From IMG/VR virus record IMGVR_UViG_3300031566_000111, positions 1-43,306 of that record: a stretch of 43,306 nucleotides of DNA; one strand, given 5' to 3'. Of this stretch, positions 1 through 7,038 are shown in pieces. This DNA is from a virus. The first letter of the stretch is position 1; each line of letters begins with the position of its first letter. Below the pieces are notes generated by a model that saw nothing but the letters and a program-made list of their open reading frames with translations, was not told where the DNA came from and ran no database searches. A program made the translations under genes and the position numbers.

Positions 1-160
1 TGAGGCCCAGGCATACGTCGATAAAGTAAAGTCTGCCGGCAGAATCGAAGACCCTCACGGGTCAGGTTATGACATCGACCCCTCCTCTGTGAAGATGGTT
101 GATCTTCGGGACTACAATCGAGATCCTGCTACCTTCGTCAACATGATGCGGTATCTGCCG
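1..160. repeat. Terminal redundancy, left copy (circular assembly overlap)
   Basis: These 160 bases are repeated at 43147-43306 with one difference: T at 34 against C at 43180. The difference changes a Ser codon TCT to TCC and is silent. Because the repeat lies inside one open frame, it is best read as the overlap of a circularly closed assembly, not as a physical packaging end. Confidence 0.9.
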
Positions 161-1963
161 GCACTCAAGGCGCAGTTCGACCAGGAAGGGATGAGCGACT
201 TTAAGGCCTTTGCTCAGGAAATCTCAAGCGAATACTTCAAGCGGTTCGCATCCGGCCGGTTTTCCCACAGGAACAACGTGCCTGGGCACAGCGTAGACTA
301 TCAGCGGGCACTCAAGTCCTACCTCCACTCTGTTCCCTGGAGCCTCCTGAAAAGGTTCAGCCGACCCGCAGTTGAAGACGTTATCGCTGGCCTTCCTTCC
401 GGCCGGCGCAACTATGCAAGAGACCTGGTTCAGTTCACGTTTGGTGAGAAGGATTACGAGGGGAAGATCAACCGTGGAATCAGGCGTGGAATGTACGACT
501 ACTTCCTCGGGCTCAAGCCTTCCTTTGGTATTCTCAACCTCACACAGAGAGTCCAGACGCTTCTTCCTTGGGCCTACCATAAGGCCAGAGGAGGGGGAGT
601 CAAGTCTCTCATGGAGGCACAGGGCAAGGAGTTGTCGTTCTGGCGTTACTATGCCAAGCAAAGGAAAAACATGGGCCTGTCCGAGGCCATCCGGAAAGCG
701 ACACACCTAGACGGATCGAAGATATTCGACATCACCGACACTCGGGTCCTGACAAAACTCCTGGAGATGGGCGAGCTCGGAGCCCTCCGTCACAAGGAGA
801 TCACAGGAGAGAGCCAGTCAAACGTCATTGAGAAGCTGGGCTTTTGGTCAGAGCGTTCGAACCGTATCGTCTCGGCCTTGGCCGGGTCAGCAATCGCAAA
901 GAGGATGAACCTGAATCCCTACGAGGCAGTCGAGTATGCGAGGGAAGCGGTGCAGCAGACGCAGTTTATCTACTCGAAGTCAACCCGGATGCCCATCGCT
1001 CGAGGGTGGAAGGCTCCGCTCTTTGTATTCAAGAGCTTCTCTCTCAACTACCTCAGCCTGATGAGGGACTTCGCCAGGACGAAGGACATCCCTGCCCTTT
1101 CGATGGGTGTTGCCATCTTCGGAGCCATGTCCGGACTCGGTGGGACTATCGTCTACCCTATCCTGAAAGACATTGTTGGCACAGTCGCCGGCGCCATCGG
1201 TAAGAAGGAGGACTACTTCAAAACCATGGACGAGTTCGAGCGCAATCTCAACAAGCACACGAACGGGATGGTGATGTACGGCCTGCCGGCCATGCTTAAC
1301 ATACAGGGTGACTACGCCTTCGGTTCATCGGAACTCTTTGGCCTGGCTCCGCAGGGCCTCTATGATTCAGTCAAACAGTTCGGCCGGGACATCGGCAGGA
1401 AGGGGATTGACTGGTGGGAGAAGACGAAGCGACTCACCCCGACTGAGGTTCGCCACGTCCTCCGGGCCATCGATCTTTTCCAGGGCAAGCTCCCTCCAAC
1501 CGCAGACGGAAAGCCCCGAGTGAGGGACGATATTCTACAGCGCACACCGAAGCATCTCCGCTCCTACGTGAAAGAAATCATTGACGAGCTCCCCACAATA
1601 GAGGATATTTCTACATGGGAAAAGGTCATGTACGGCATCGGCTTCCCCACCACAAAGATGACGAAGTACAGCGAGGGAAGTTACCGAGCCAAGAAGATCG
1701 GCCAGCTCGGGAGAGAGCAGAAGGGTGACACACAAAAGGTCATTGGAAAGATGATGGCGCAGAGCTTAAAGGACAACGAGGCTCTTTCCCTGAGGCTTTC
1801 CCGGATGACCCCGACTGATTTTAAAAAGGCTTTCAACGGGCTCCTCAAACAGATGCCCGAACGCTCAAGGAATAAAATTAAAGAGATGATAATGGACTGG
1901 AGAGAGAAGGGGAATCCAATAACTTTCTCATCCGTCCTTGGACATCTTCAAGATTACTTATAA
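1..1963 (+). CDS. Giant polyvalent ejection protein, C-terminal part (continues from 37727..43306)
   Basis: This is the last quarter of the gene that begins at 37727. The window ends overlap, and the frame (codons starting at position 2) is the same as the frame reaching 43306. The joined protein is about 2460 residues, and this part is residues 1808-2460. It is rich in charged helices. At about residues 2140-2200 (window 1000-1200) there is a hydrophobic stretch after the motif APLFVFKSFSLNYLSL, which resembles the C-terminal domain class of large polyvalent phage proteins (LPD38-like, by eye). Such proteins are packaged in the capsid and injected with the DNA. A GTG at 89 could be mistaken for a start, but coding continues upstream without a stop. 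The stop at 1961-1963 is followed at once by the ribosome site of the transglycosylase gene. Confidence 0.85.
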   Translation, partial: EAQAYVDKVKSAGRIEDPHGSGYDIDPSSVKMVDLRDYNRDPATFVNMMRYLPALKAQFDQEGMSDFKAFAQEISSEYFKRFASGRFSHRNNVPGHSVDYQRALKSYLHSVPWSLLKRFSRPAVEDVIAGLPSGRRNYARDLVQFTFGEKDYEGKINRGIRRGMYDYFLGLKPSFGILNLTQRVQTLLPWAYHKARGGGVKSLMEAQGKELSFWRYYAKQRKNMGLSEAIRKATHLDGSKIFDITDTRVLTKLLEMGELGALRHKEITGESQSNVIEKLGFWSERSNRIVSALAGSAIAKRMNLNPYEAVEYAREAVQQTQFIYSKSTRMPIARGWKAPLFVFKSFSLNYLSLMRDFARTKDIPALSMGVAIFGAMSGLGGTIVYPILKDIVGTVAGAIGKKEDYFKTMDEFERNLNKHTNGMVMYGLPAMLNIQGDYAFGSSELFGLAPQGLYDSVKQFGRDIGRKGIDWWEKTKRLTPTEVRHVLRAIDLFQGKLPPTADGKPRVRDDILQRTPKHLRSYVKEIIDELPTIEDISTWEKVMYGIGFPTTKMTKYSEGSYRAKKIGQLGREQKGDTQKVIGKMMAQSLKDNEALSLRLSRMTPTDFKKAFNGLLKQMPERSRNKIKEMIMDWREKGNPITFSSVLGHLQDYL

Positions 1964-1976
1964 AGGGAGTAAAAAA

Positions 1977-2624
1977 ATGAGTAAAGATGACGAAATTTTA
2001 AGCGATTCTGAGCCCCTTGGGAAGGTGGGTCCGCCCTCGTACCCCCCAACCCCAGTAAAAACCCCGCCACGGTCGCCTGAGGCCCTAGAATCGGGTGATT
2101 TAAGTGCCTTTCCGTCCACCAAAATCGACCTGGATAAGGTATTTTGTATGGCGGCCAAGGAATTCAACCTCGATCGAATACTTTTGAAGGCCGTCGCCAC
2201 CGTTGAGAGTTCTCTCAATCCCATGGCCTACCGCTTCGAACCGAAGTATTGGGATAGGTATCTGGCTGATAATGCGGACTTCAATCACATGGAGCCTGAG
2301 CGTGCGGCCGCTTCCTATGGTCTCATGCAGATTATGTATCCCACAGCCGTCATGTTCGGGTTCACCGGGGAGCCAGAGGAACTCTATGAGCCTGTCTATA
2401 ACGTCATGCTCGGAGCGAGGATCATCCGTCTACATATCAACAAGATCACCGAGTCAACAAACGTCACCTTCTGGCCCATCGACATCGCCCTAGCTCGATA
2501 CAACGGTGGCAACCGAAGGAACCCGGGACCGGACGGTAAACTCAGAAACATCGCCTACCTCAAAAAAGTCAAGCAAGCATACTGGGACCTCCTGGGAGAG
2601 GGAGAACATGATTGCGATGATTAA
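1977..2624 (+). CDS. SLT-type lytic transglycosylase
   Basis: This 215-residue enzyme should cleave the MurNAc-GlcNAc bond of peptidoglycan. The N-terminal 45 residues are a proline-rich, probably disordered linker. The lysozyme-like fold follows: the catalytic Glu is E77 in AVATVESSLNP, then SYGLMQIM (113-120), a typical SLT motif, then YNVMLGARII and ALARYNGG. The start is ATG 1977, preceded by AAGGGAG; a longer in-frame start at 1938 has no ribosome site and would overlap the previous gene. No signal peptide is seen. It lies between the ejection protein and a holin-like gene. It could therefore be the virion enzyme that opens the wall during injection, or the endolysin; the lysis-cassette position favours the latter. 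Confidence 0.85.
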   Translation: MSKDDEILSDSEPLGKVGPPSYPPTPVKTPPRSPEALESGDLSAFPSTKIDLDKVFCMAAKEFNLDRILLKAVATVESSLNPMAYRFEPKYWDRYLADNADFNHMEPERAAASYGLMQIMYPTAVMFGFTGEPEELYEPVYNVMLGARIIRLHINKITESTNVTFWPIDIALARYNGGNRRNPGPDGKLRNIAYLKKVKQAYWDLLGEGEHDCDD

Positions 2625-2808
2625 GTCCACTCGATTCATCATCATCCAGGAGGGAATTTTCATCGGGTTTGTCGCCTGTTTGATCTATGCTTTTAAGCAG
2701 AGCTTCCCGATCATCCCCTTCCTGAGTTATCTCGGACCGATAGTTCTCGGGGCATACGGTATAAAAAGTTATGCCAACTTTAAATCGAATGGAGGTGAAA
2801 CCAAATGA
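2608..2808 (+). CDS. Small membrane protein, holin candidate
   Basis: This 66-residue protein has two predicted membrane segments: residues 11-25 (IIIQEGIFIGFVACLIYAF) and about 29-50 (IIPFLSYLGPIVLGAYGI). The tail is short and polar, with lysines near the end. Size, two segments and position directly after the transglycosylase fit a class II holin, which would let a cytoplasmic endolysin reach the wall. The start ATG 2608 follows GGGAGAGGGAGA and overlaps the upstream gene by 17 bases, so translation is probably coupled. No family is recognised by sequence, and other small phage membrane proteins cannot be excluded. Confidence 0.6.
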   Translation: MIAMIKSTRFIIIQEGIFIGFVACLIYAFKQSFPIIPFLSYLGPIVLGAYGIKSYANFKSNGGETK

Positions 2809-3008
2809 CATACGATCTTTATCTTGTTTCAGATGGAAACGACTATAAGTATGGAAACTATGCGACGTCAGCGGCCGCTCAAACAGCCGCAACAAACATA
2901 AGGTCAGCCGGCTATGCTATGATCGAAGCAACAGACGGAAACCCTATCAAAAGAATCATTCCCTATCATGGAATTCGTCTTCTCGAGGTGAGGAGCGTTA
3001 ATTCGTAA
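2805..3008 (+). CDS. Small hypothetical protein
   Basis: This 67-residue soluble protein begins MTYDLYLVSDGNDYKYGNYA and has no membrane segment or cysteine. The alternation of short β-type strands with an Ala-rich helix (SAAAQTAATNI) suggests a small α/β fold. The ATG overlaps the stop of the holin candidate (ATGA) and follows a strong AATGGAGGTG ribosome site inside that gene. It is the last gene before the DnaA-box region. I do not recognise the family, and its role in lysis is only a guess from position. Confidence 0.6.
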   Translation: MTYDLYLVSDGNDYKYGNYATSAAAQTAATNIRSAGYAMIEATDGNPIKRIIPYHGIRLLEVRSVNS

Positions 3009-3052
3009 TGAAATCAAGCACTTAAAATATCCACCTCAGGGATTTCCACATT

Positions 3053-3072
3053 TTATCCACAGGTTATCCACA
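3053..3072 (+). promoter_or_regulatory. Tandem perfect DnaA boxes
   Basis: TTATCCACA occurs at 3053-3061 and again at 3064-3072 in the same orientation, matching the bacterial DnaA consensus TTATNCACA at every position. The 11-base repeat distance would place two DnaA molecules on the same face of the helix. I saw no other perfect box in the window. The boxes could recruit host DnaA for replication, or for transcriptional control of the gene at 3194. Confidence 0.7.
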
Positions 3073-3084
3073 TTTTGAAGTTTA

Positions 3085-3114
3085 GTTTCTCGGGGAAACG
3101 CACAAAAAATGTGC
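3085..3114. repeat. Two adjacent small hairpins beside the DnaA boxes
   Basis: GTTTC/GAAAC (3085-3089 with 3095-3099, loop TCGGG) is followed directly by GCACA/TGTGC (3100-3104 with 3110-3114, loop of five A). Both stems are perfect. Side-by-side hairpins next to DnaA boxes and an AT-rich stretch are common at single-strand entry sites, but no function is proven. Confidence 0.5.
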
Positions 3115-3193
3115 ACTCTTACTTCTTATAGATATTAATTCTTAAGGATTTAAGAGTATATATTATTGTTATATAATAAAAGCGGAGGTAAAA

Positions 3194-3910
3194 ATGAAGG
3201 AAGCAATCAAGAAACTATGGGTGAAGTACAAGGTTTACATTATCGTGGGCTTGATTTTGGTCCTCGGAATTATGTTGACGGTACAAACCTGCAAAGTGAG
3301 GAGAGGATACGATGACCTGAGCATCTCCAAGGGAGTAGAAAAGGCCTTACAAAAACAGCTTGAGGCAAAAGATAAACTCCTGAAAGAGAACGAAGAAACC
3401 TACGAGGAACGGATCGGATACCTGAACGGACACCTTGACTCAGACATGACCGTGATCACGGAACTGAACGGTGACATTGAGGCAGAAAAGGCGAAGGTTG
3501 AGGATCTGAAAAATAAGTTAGCCGCCGTCCCTACCGGGGACTTGTCCGCAGAGAATACTATTCTCAAAGGAATCAACCAGGAACAGGAGAAGCTGATCGT
3601 GAAACTGGAGGAACAGATAGCGAAACTCGGACCACCCCGGCAGGTTGAGCTGTCAGACGGAGAGACGGAGATCGTATATCCGGAGGGCTCTATCACCTGG
3701 AGCCTGAATCAGAAGTACCTTGAGGCGATGTACCGGGGAGACAAATGGAAAGAGGGATACGATGACGCTATCGTTTTACTTGGAGTGAGAGCCGGGCTCA
3801 TTGGTGATCTCGAACGCTCTCTTGCAAAAAAGAAAGCCTCGGCCAACCTGAATAAGTGGGTCAGCCGAGGCCTTGTGGTAGCCCTGGGTGTGGCGCTTTT
3901 TAAGAAGTAG
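3194..3910 (+). CDS. Membrane-anchored coiled-coil protein, spanin-like?
   Basis: This 238-residue protein starts with a positively charged segment, then one strong membrane helix (about 14-32, YIIVGLILVLGIMLTVQT). A long heptad-like coiled coil follows (about 45-150, rich in E/K/L, e.g. QEQEKLIVKLEEQIAKL), then a short globular part, and it ends with another hydrophobic segment (WVSRGLVVALGVALFKK). The ribosome site AGCGGAGGT precedes ATG 3194. An N-terminal anchor plus coiled coil at the end of the lysis cassette resembles an inner-membrane spanin, but the size and hydrophobic C-terminus are unusual and no partner lipoprotein is seen. The last 11 bases overlap the convergent gene, and the 3' end contains that strand's terminator. 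Confidence 0.7.
   Translation: MKEAIKKLWVKYKVYIIVGLILVLGIMLTVQTCKVRRGYDDLSISKGVEKALQKQLEAKDKLLKENEETYEERIGYLNGHLDSDMTVITELNGDIEAEKAKVEDLKNKLAAVPTGDLSAENTILKGINQEQEKLIVKLEEQIAKLGPPRQVELSDGETEIVYPEGSITWSLNQKYLEAMYRGDKWKEGYDDAIVLLGVRAGLIGDLERSLAKKKASANLNKWVSRGLVVALGVALFKK
3826..3874 (-). terminator. Leftward rho-independent terminator inside the convergent gene
   Basis: Read on the minus strand, an 8-base perfect stem GCCTCGGC/GCCGAGGC (plus positions 3864-3871 and 3836-3843) can be extended by AAG/TTT outside and GACC/GGTT inside. It is followed by TTTCTTTTTT. That is a classical terminator for the leftward early transcript, placed about 30-75 bases past its last stop codon and within the coding end of the 3194-3910 gene. 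On the plus strand the same hairpin has no U-run after it. Confidence 0.75.
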
Positions 3911-4064
3911 ACTCCTCCTTGACCGGCTTCTCCTCATAAGTAACGGTGAGGCTGTGTGTTCCGGAACCTTGAGTAAACCTCTTTGTGGTCTTCGGGTCCA
4001 CATCGAACTCCTTACAGACCCTCAGCCATTCATCCCAGGTCTTAACAATTAATTCTGTGTTCAT
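3900..4064 (-). CDS. 54-residue small protein, paralogue of its upstream neighbour
   Basis: This short gene reads ATG (4064) to TAA (3900), 54 residues, starting MNTELIVKTWDEWLRVCKEF and ending EEKPVKEESTS. The AAAGGAGGA ribosome site lies 6-7 bases before the start. It resembles the C-terminal 51 residues of the next gene: both have TW-acid-acid-W near residue 10, a helix, F-x-(V/P)-D/P, a middle β part and a PxKE(E/D) tail. The two therefore look like a tandem duplication. It is the last gene of the leftward block and overlaps the end of the convergent gene by 11 bases. Function is unknown. Confidence 0.75.
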   Translation of the reverse strand: MNTELIVKTWDEWLRVCKEFDVDPKTTKRFTQGSGTHSLTVTYEEKPVKEESTS

Positions 4065-4066
4065 GA

Positions 4067-4342
4067 TCAGTCCTCCTTTGTGGGCTCCGGGCCCGTGTAA
4101 ATATACGTATCGACTTCTCCCCTTCCCAAGTGAACATCGACTTCCCTTTCTTCGTGGGGGTTAAAGCCCAGGTGCTCAGCAATATTTTCCCAATCTTCCC
4201 AGGTTGACACATAGGTTTTCATTTCGTCTCCTTTCGGTTTAATGAGAACCGTGAAGTTAAATTTACTCCCGATGATGTGGCCGATAAAAATAATCACAGA
4301 AGACACGACTGCAGCGAGGCCGATAAGGACTAGGTGTTTCAT
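4067..4342 (-). CDS. Small membrane-anchored protein with probable internal start
   Basis: The full frame is 91 residues: a membrane helix (LVLIGLAAVVSSVIIFIGHI, 4-23), a short linker, then a 51-residue domain starting MKTYVSTWEDWENIAEHLGF. Inside it, ATG 4222 is preceded by GAAAGGAGACGAA, a better ribosome site than that of the first start, which depends on ATGA overlap with the gene upstream. Two products are thus likely, one anchored and one soluble, or the anchor is a separate tiny gene fused by loss of a stop. The soluble domain is similar to the 54-residue protein downstream. No family is recognised. Confidence 0.65.
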   Translation of the reverse strand: MKHLVLIGLAAVVSSVIIFIGHIIGSKFNFTVLIKPKGDEMKTYVSTWEDWENIAEHLGFNPHEEREVDVHLGRGEVDTYIYTGPEPTKED

Positions 4343-4686
4343 TTGATTTTCTCCTCACCGTAGTATCCGTTCCTCTCAAGCCACTCCTTAATATCGATGT
4401 CATAGAGGGTGAAGTTTTTGTTCGTGTCCAGATTGGCGATCACATCAATCTTGAAGCCCTGGTATAAATTCTCGACCGACTTCTGATTCCCCGTGAACTC
4501 AGTGAGGATTGCGAGGGCCAGGTCAGCCGGGCCACTCCCGAGGTATCCCCAACTAAAGCCCGTGGGACTGTGCCTCCTGACATGGAACAACTCCTCGACC
4601 CTACAGACATTCCCTTCATCGTCCTGTTCTTCAACGATGACCATCGATGGCTCACAAAAACCACGGTAAAACTTTTTTAGCGACAT
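4339..4686 (-). CDS. DUF6166-like protein
   Basis: This 115-residue protein starts at ATG 4686, chosen because AGAAGGAGA lies just upstream; a longer GTG frame from 4773 has no ribosome site. It opens MSLKKFYRGFCEPSMVIVEE and contains FSWGYLGSGPADLALAILTE (about 55-74) and a late W-L pair in DIDIKEWLERNGYYG. The GY-G-SGPA-LA-A-L pattern is the hallmark of DUF6166 proteins found in phages and bacteria, whose biochemical role is unknown. Its stop overlaps the start of the next gene (ATGA). Confidence 0.7.
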   Translation of the reverse strand: MSLKKFYRGFCEPSMVIVEEQDDEGNVCRVEELFHVRRHSPTGFSWGYLGSGPADLALAILTEFTGNQKSVENLYQGFKIDVIANLDTNKNFTLYDIDIKEWLERNGYYGEEKIK

Positions 4687-4778
4687 ATCTTTCTCCTTCT
4701 TTCTTGGAGGGGAGAGGCGACCTATTTGATAGGCTTGTGAGGCGATCTCAAGGAGGACGGCCGCCCCTCCCACTATGG

Positions 4779-5783
4779 TTAAAGTTCAGGCATCTCGTCT
4801 TCTGTCCGGGAACTGATGTCCACCCGGACACGCGGAGCCATCTCCTTGAATTGGGCCTTCATTTCATCCGGGATTTTGTAGGTCGTTGATTCATATTCCG
4901 TTGACTTAATGATGAACCTCCCGACCAGAACGTTCCGGCCCCGGAACATTTTCTTGAGTTTGTCGTCCAGGCCCTTGTATTCCTTGTGAGCCTTGATCAG
5001 GGAGTCCCGTTGTTCAAGAAGGACTTCGGCTTCCTGATCAGAGAGCACCTCCACCTCGGCCTCAGCCTTGACGAGGCCCATCCCTTTCGTGAAGCAGACG
5101 GTTGACGCAAAGGCGCACCGATAACAAGCCCTGACCTCCCGAGCAGGGGGAGCCTCCTTGTTTTCCACGTACCTGTTGACACGCTTCAACCCGGCGAAGC
5201 AACTGTCCATCGTGGCTTTGTCGTAAACTGCCGGGATGTTCACCTTCTCTCCGGAGGATTTGTTTTTGAATTGGAGGAGGCCATCTTCAATCCCCTCGGC
5301 CACCTGATACAGGTTGATCTGAATGGGATAGTGTCGAACCCAGATCATCTTCGATTCAAAGAGGGACTGAGCATCGGTGATCCCTGAAATCTGATTGTAG
5401 ACTCCCTCCGAGCAGGACTTGTAGTCCACAACACAGGGACGCTCGATGCTTGGGCCGTCAACGATGATGTCATCTGCCTCCAGTTTCAGCTTGAGGTCGG
5501 GGATGAGTTTGCCTGTCGGCTTTTCCATAACGAACCCGGCTTCCACCATGTCAGCCCTCATAATCTCCTCTTGCCTACGGCCCTCGATGAACCGCCTGAT
5601 CTGATCGATCGAGAGGGGCGTTGCCTTACTTGGGACGAGGCGTTGGAGGACGAGGTTCCTCTCGCAGTCGAACACCCACCCGGCACTTGAGGCCCGGTTC
5701 ATCCCGACCACCTGTTCCTTTTGAAGTTCGAGGTAGTTTCTTTGAGCCACCTCGTCCAAATGTTTTGTCATATTTTCAATCAT
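4779..5783 (-). CDS. Cas4/RecB-type PD-(D/E)XK exonuclease with Fe-S cluster
   Basis: This 334-residue protein shows the RecB-nuclease pattern: Glu-rich helix EGRRQEEI (67-74), metal-binding Asp in ADDIIVDG (D104/D105), the core VVDYKS (D120, K122), and Q-x3-Y in QINLYQ (Q155, Y159). Four cysteines at C40, C220, C223 and C230 (C-x2-C-x6-C at the C-terminal end) fit the 4Fe-4S arrangement of Cas4 and AddB nucleases. The start ATG 5783 follows AAAAAGGAGGA and overlaps the small gene upstream. With the annealing protein just upstream it should form a two-component recombination system in which the nuclease makes 3' or 5' single strands for annealing. Polarity cannot be told from sequence. Confidence 0.85.
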   Translation of the reverse strand: MIENMTKHLDEVAQRNYLELQKEQVVGMNRASSAGWVFDCERNLVLQRLVPSKATPLSIDQIRRFIEGRRQEEIMRADMVEAGFVMEKPTGKLIPDLKLKLEADDIIVDGPSIERPCVVDYKSCSEGVYNQISGITDAQSLFESKMIWVRHYPIQINLYQVAEGIEDGLLQFKNKSSGEKVNIPAVYDKATMDSCFAGLKRVNRYVENKEAPPAREVRACYRCAFASTVCFTKGMGLVKAEAEVEVLSDQEAEVLLEQRDSLIKAHKEYKGLDDKLKKMFRGRNVLVGRFIIKSTEYESTTYKIPDEMKAQFKEMAPRVRVDISSRTEDEMPEL

Positions 5784-5905
5784 GAGTCCTCCTTTTTGAC
5801 TCGGTGTGCACGTCTCCCGAGAGCCAAACCCAGGACATGTGGGGCCAATGGCCCAAGGTTCACGTTTCGCACAATCCAGAATAGAAGTTTTCTTATTGCT
5901 CCCAT
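5780..5905 (-). CDS. 41-residue basic small protein between annealase and nuclease
   Basis: ATG 5905 overlaps the stop of the annealing protein (TGATG), with GGAGG of that gene's last codons as its ribosome site. Its own stop overlaps the nuclease start (ATGA). The product begins MGAIRKLLFWIVRNVNLG and ends GRRAHRVKKEDS. It is basic, with an amphipathic or weakly hydrophobic N-terminal helix. Precise overlap on both sides and a good ribosome site argue that it is translated. It could be a small accessory protein of the recombination pair or only a translational coupler. Confidence 0.65.
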   Translation of the reverse strand: MGAIRKLLFWIVRNVNLGPLAPHVLGLALGRRAHRVKKEDS

Positions 5906-7038
5906 CACTCCTCCAGTTTATTAATCGTCTTCCCGACCATCAGGAGGACGGTGCGCTGTTCGTCCGGGGTGAGGAGCGACATGTTCTTCACGGGCTCGTC
6001 TCTCTGTTTGCTCATGTGGCCGAGGATTTTGTTGATAACCTCTGGCCGGCTCCGTCCGTGATGCTTTACCAGATGATCGATGCCTTTCTGGATGAGCTCA
6101 AAAACCGTGGGCTCTTTTTTTGCCGGGGCTTTTTCTTCCTCCTCGGTGTCGTCTTCCGGGGCTAGACCCAGGAGAGGATACTGTCCTCGCTCGTCCGGCT
6201 CTGCCACCTCGTCGTCCCCCTCATCGTCGTCCGACTCGATCGACTCCGGTTCGATCGGCTCCAGGTTTTCCCCTCCCCCGTCCACGGGCCACGGCGCCTC
6301 ATTAGGGTCAGCCGTAGGTTTGGGTTCCGGTTTTGGTTTGGCTTTGCTTTTGGCCTTTGGCTTCGGCTCCGGTTCGACCTTCTCTGTCTTCTCCGGTTCG
6401 GGCTCAACCACGGGCTCATGTTCCACATCGATCGGGATAGGCTCGGCCTTGATAGCTTTCGCCTCATCCTTAAACTCAAACTCCGGTTCCGTAGAAACCT
6501 CGTCTGCCGTGTACGGCAGGTCTTCGAAGTCATTCGGGAAGAACACCCGGAAACCACGGGAGACACAGCACTTGTAAAGCATGTACTCCGCATCCTTTTT
6601 CCAGAAGCGGTTCGGAGTGCCGTCCTTCTTGAGGTTCACGGCCTGAGAATACCGCAGTTGGAACGTCCACTTCTCCCCCTCCCAGTCCTTCGGGGCAATC
6701 CAGAAACTTGCGACCAGGGTCTTCGGTTGATCGGGATCTCCCACGATCGTGCAGTTCCACTTGAACGGTCGCTTTGTGTTGATCATGTCGGCTCGTCTCA
6801 GGTAGACGTAGAAGCTGACCACCATAGAGAACTCTCCTCCTTCTACGAACTTCACAATATGAACGTCCGGATTCGGGGGGAAGGGATCGAGCCCGGCCTT
6901 GTTGCAGAAGGCCATGAGTATCTCTCCCTCTGCCCTGTTCATCTTGTTGTTCACATGCTTGAGAAAATTCTCAAACGATAACGGTAACGTTGGGGTGAAT
7001 CCATCGGCCTTCACCATAGCCGTTTTCTTTTCAGCCAT
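5905..7038 (-). CDS. RecT/Redβ-type single-strand annealing protein
   Basis: This 377-residue protein anneals complementary single strands in phage recombination. Residues 17-185 carry the Redβ/RecT core, with AFCNKAGLDPFPPNPDVHIV (44-63), a β-sheet segment SMVVSFYVYLRRADMI, and AEYMLYKCCVSRGFRVFFP near 150-168, where most family members have a K/A-M-lined helix. Residues about 195-310 are a low-complexity linker rich in Pro, Lys and Glu/Asp. A separate helical domain (315-377, VFELIQKGIDHLVKHHGRSR) closes the protein and may bind the nuclease or SSB, as the C-terminal domain of λ Redβ does. The start ATG 7038 follows CGGAGGT. It is coupled to the 41-residue gene and the Fe-S nuclease. Confidence 0.85.
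   Translation of the reverse strand: MAEKKTAMVKADGFTPTLPLSFENFLKHVNNKMNRAEGEILMAFCNKAGLDPFPPNPDVHIVKFVEGGEFSMVVSFYVYLRRADMINTKRPFKWNCTIVGDPDQPKTLVASFWIAPKDWEGEKWTFQLRYSQAVNLKKDGTPNRFWKKDAEYMLYKCCVSRGFRVFFPNDFEDLPYTADEVSTEPEFEFKDEAKAIKAEPIPIDVEHEPVVEPEPEKTEKVEPEPKPKAKSKAKPKPEPKPTADPNEAPWPVDGGGENLEPIEPESIESDDDEGDDEVAEPDERGQYPLLGLAPEDDTEEEEKAPAKKEPTVFELIQKGIDHLVKHHGRSRPEVINKILGHMSKQRDEPVKNMSLLTPDEQRTVLLMVGKTINKLEE

Larger units (their letters stand above)
3009..3193. other. Candidate origin of replication (DnaA boxes, hairpins, AT-rich stretch)
   Basis: This 185-base gap between two late-strand genes is built like a minimal origin. Perfect DnaA boxes lie at 3053-3061 and 3064-3072, with a degenerate one (ATTTCCACA) at 3042-3050, so three sit exactly 11 bases apart, one helical turn. 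Two small hairpins follow (3085-3099 and 3100-3114). Then comes a stretch of about 65 bases (3115-3181) that is almost all A/T and contains a dyad TCTTAA/TTAAGA (3140-3155). No gene of useful length is seen here. That the region works as an origin is inference from this architecture and from the absence of a phage initiator. Confidence 0.55.

Noticed and set aside
89-1963. Independent 624-residue gene with GTG start at 89
   Set aside because: No ribosome site precedes 89, and the frame continues upstream through position 2 and, across the junction, from 37727.
3160-3185. TATAAT at 3172-3177 as promoter of the 3194 gene
   Set aside because: No −35 match lies at the right distance, and the start point would fall in the ribosome site; the A/T-rich unwinding element explains it equally well.
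6080-6577. Plus-strand Ser/Gly-rich frame
   Set aside because: It mirrors the low-complexity Pro/Lys/Glu linker of the annealing protein; no start signal.
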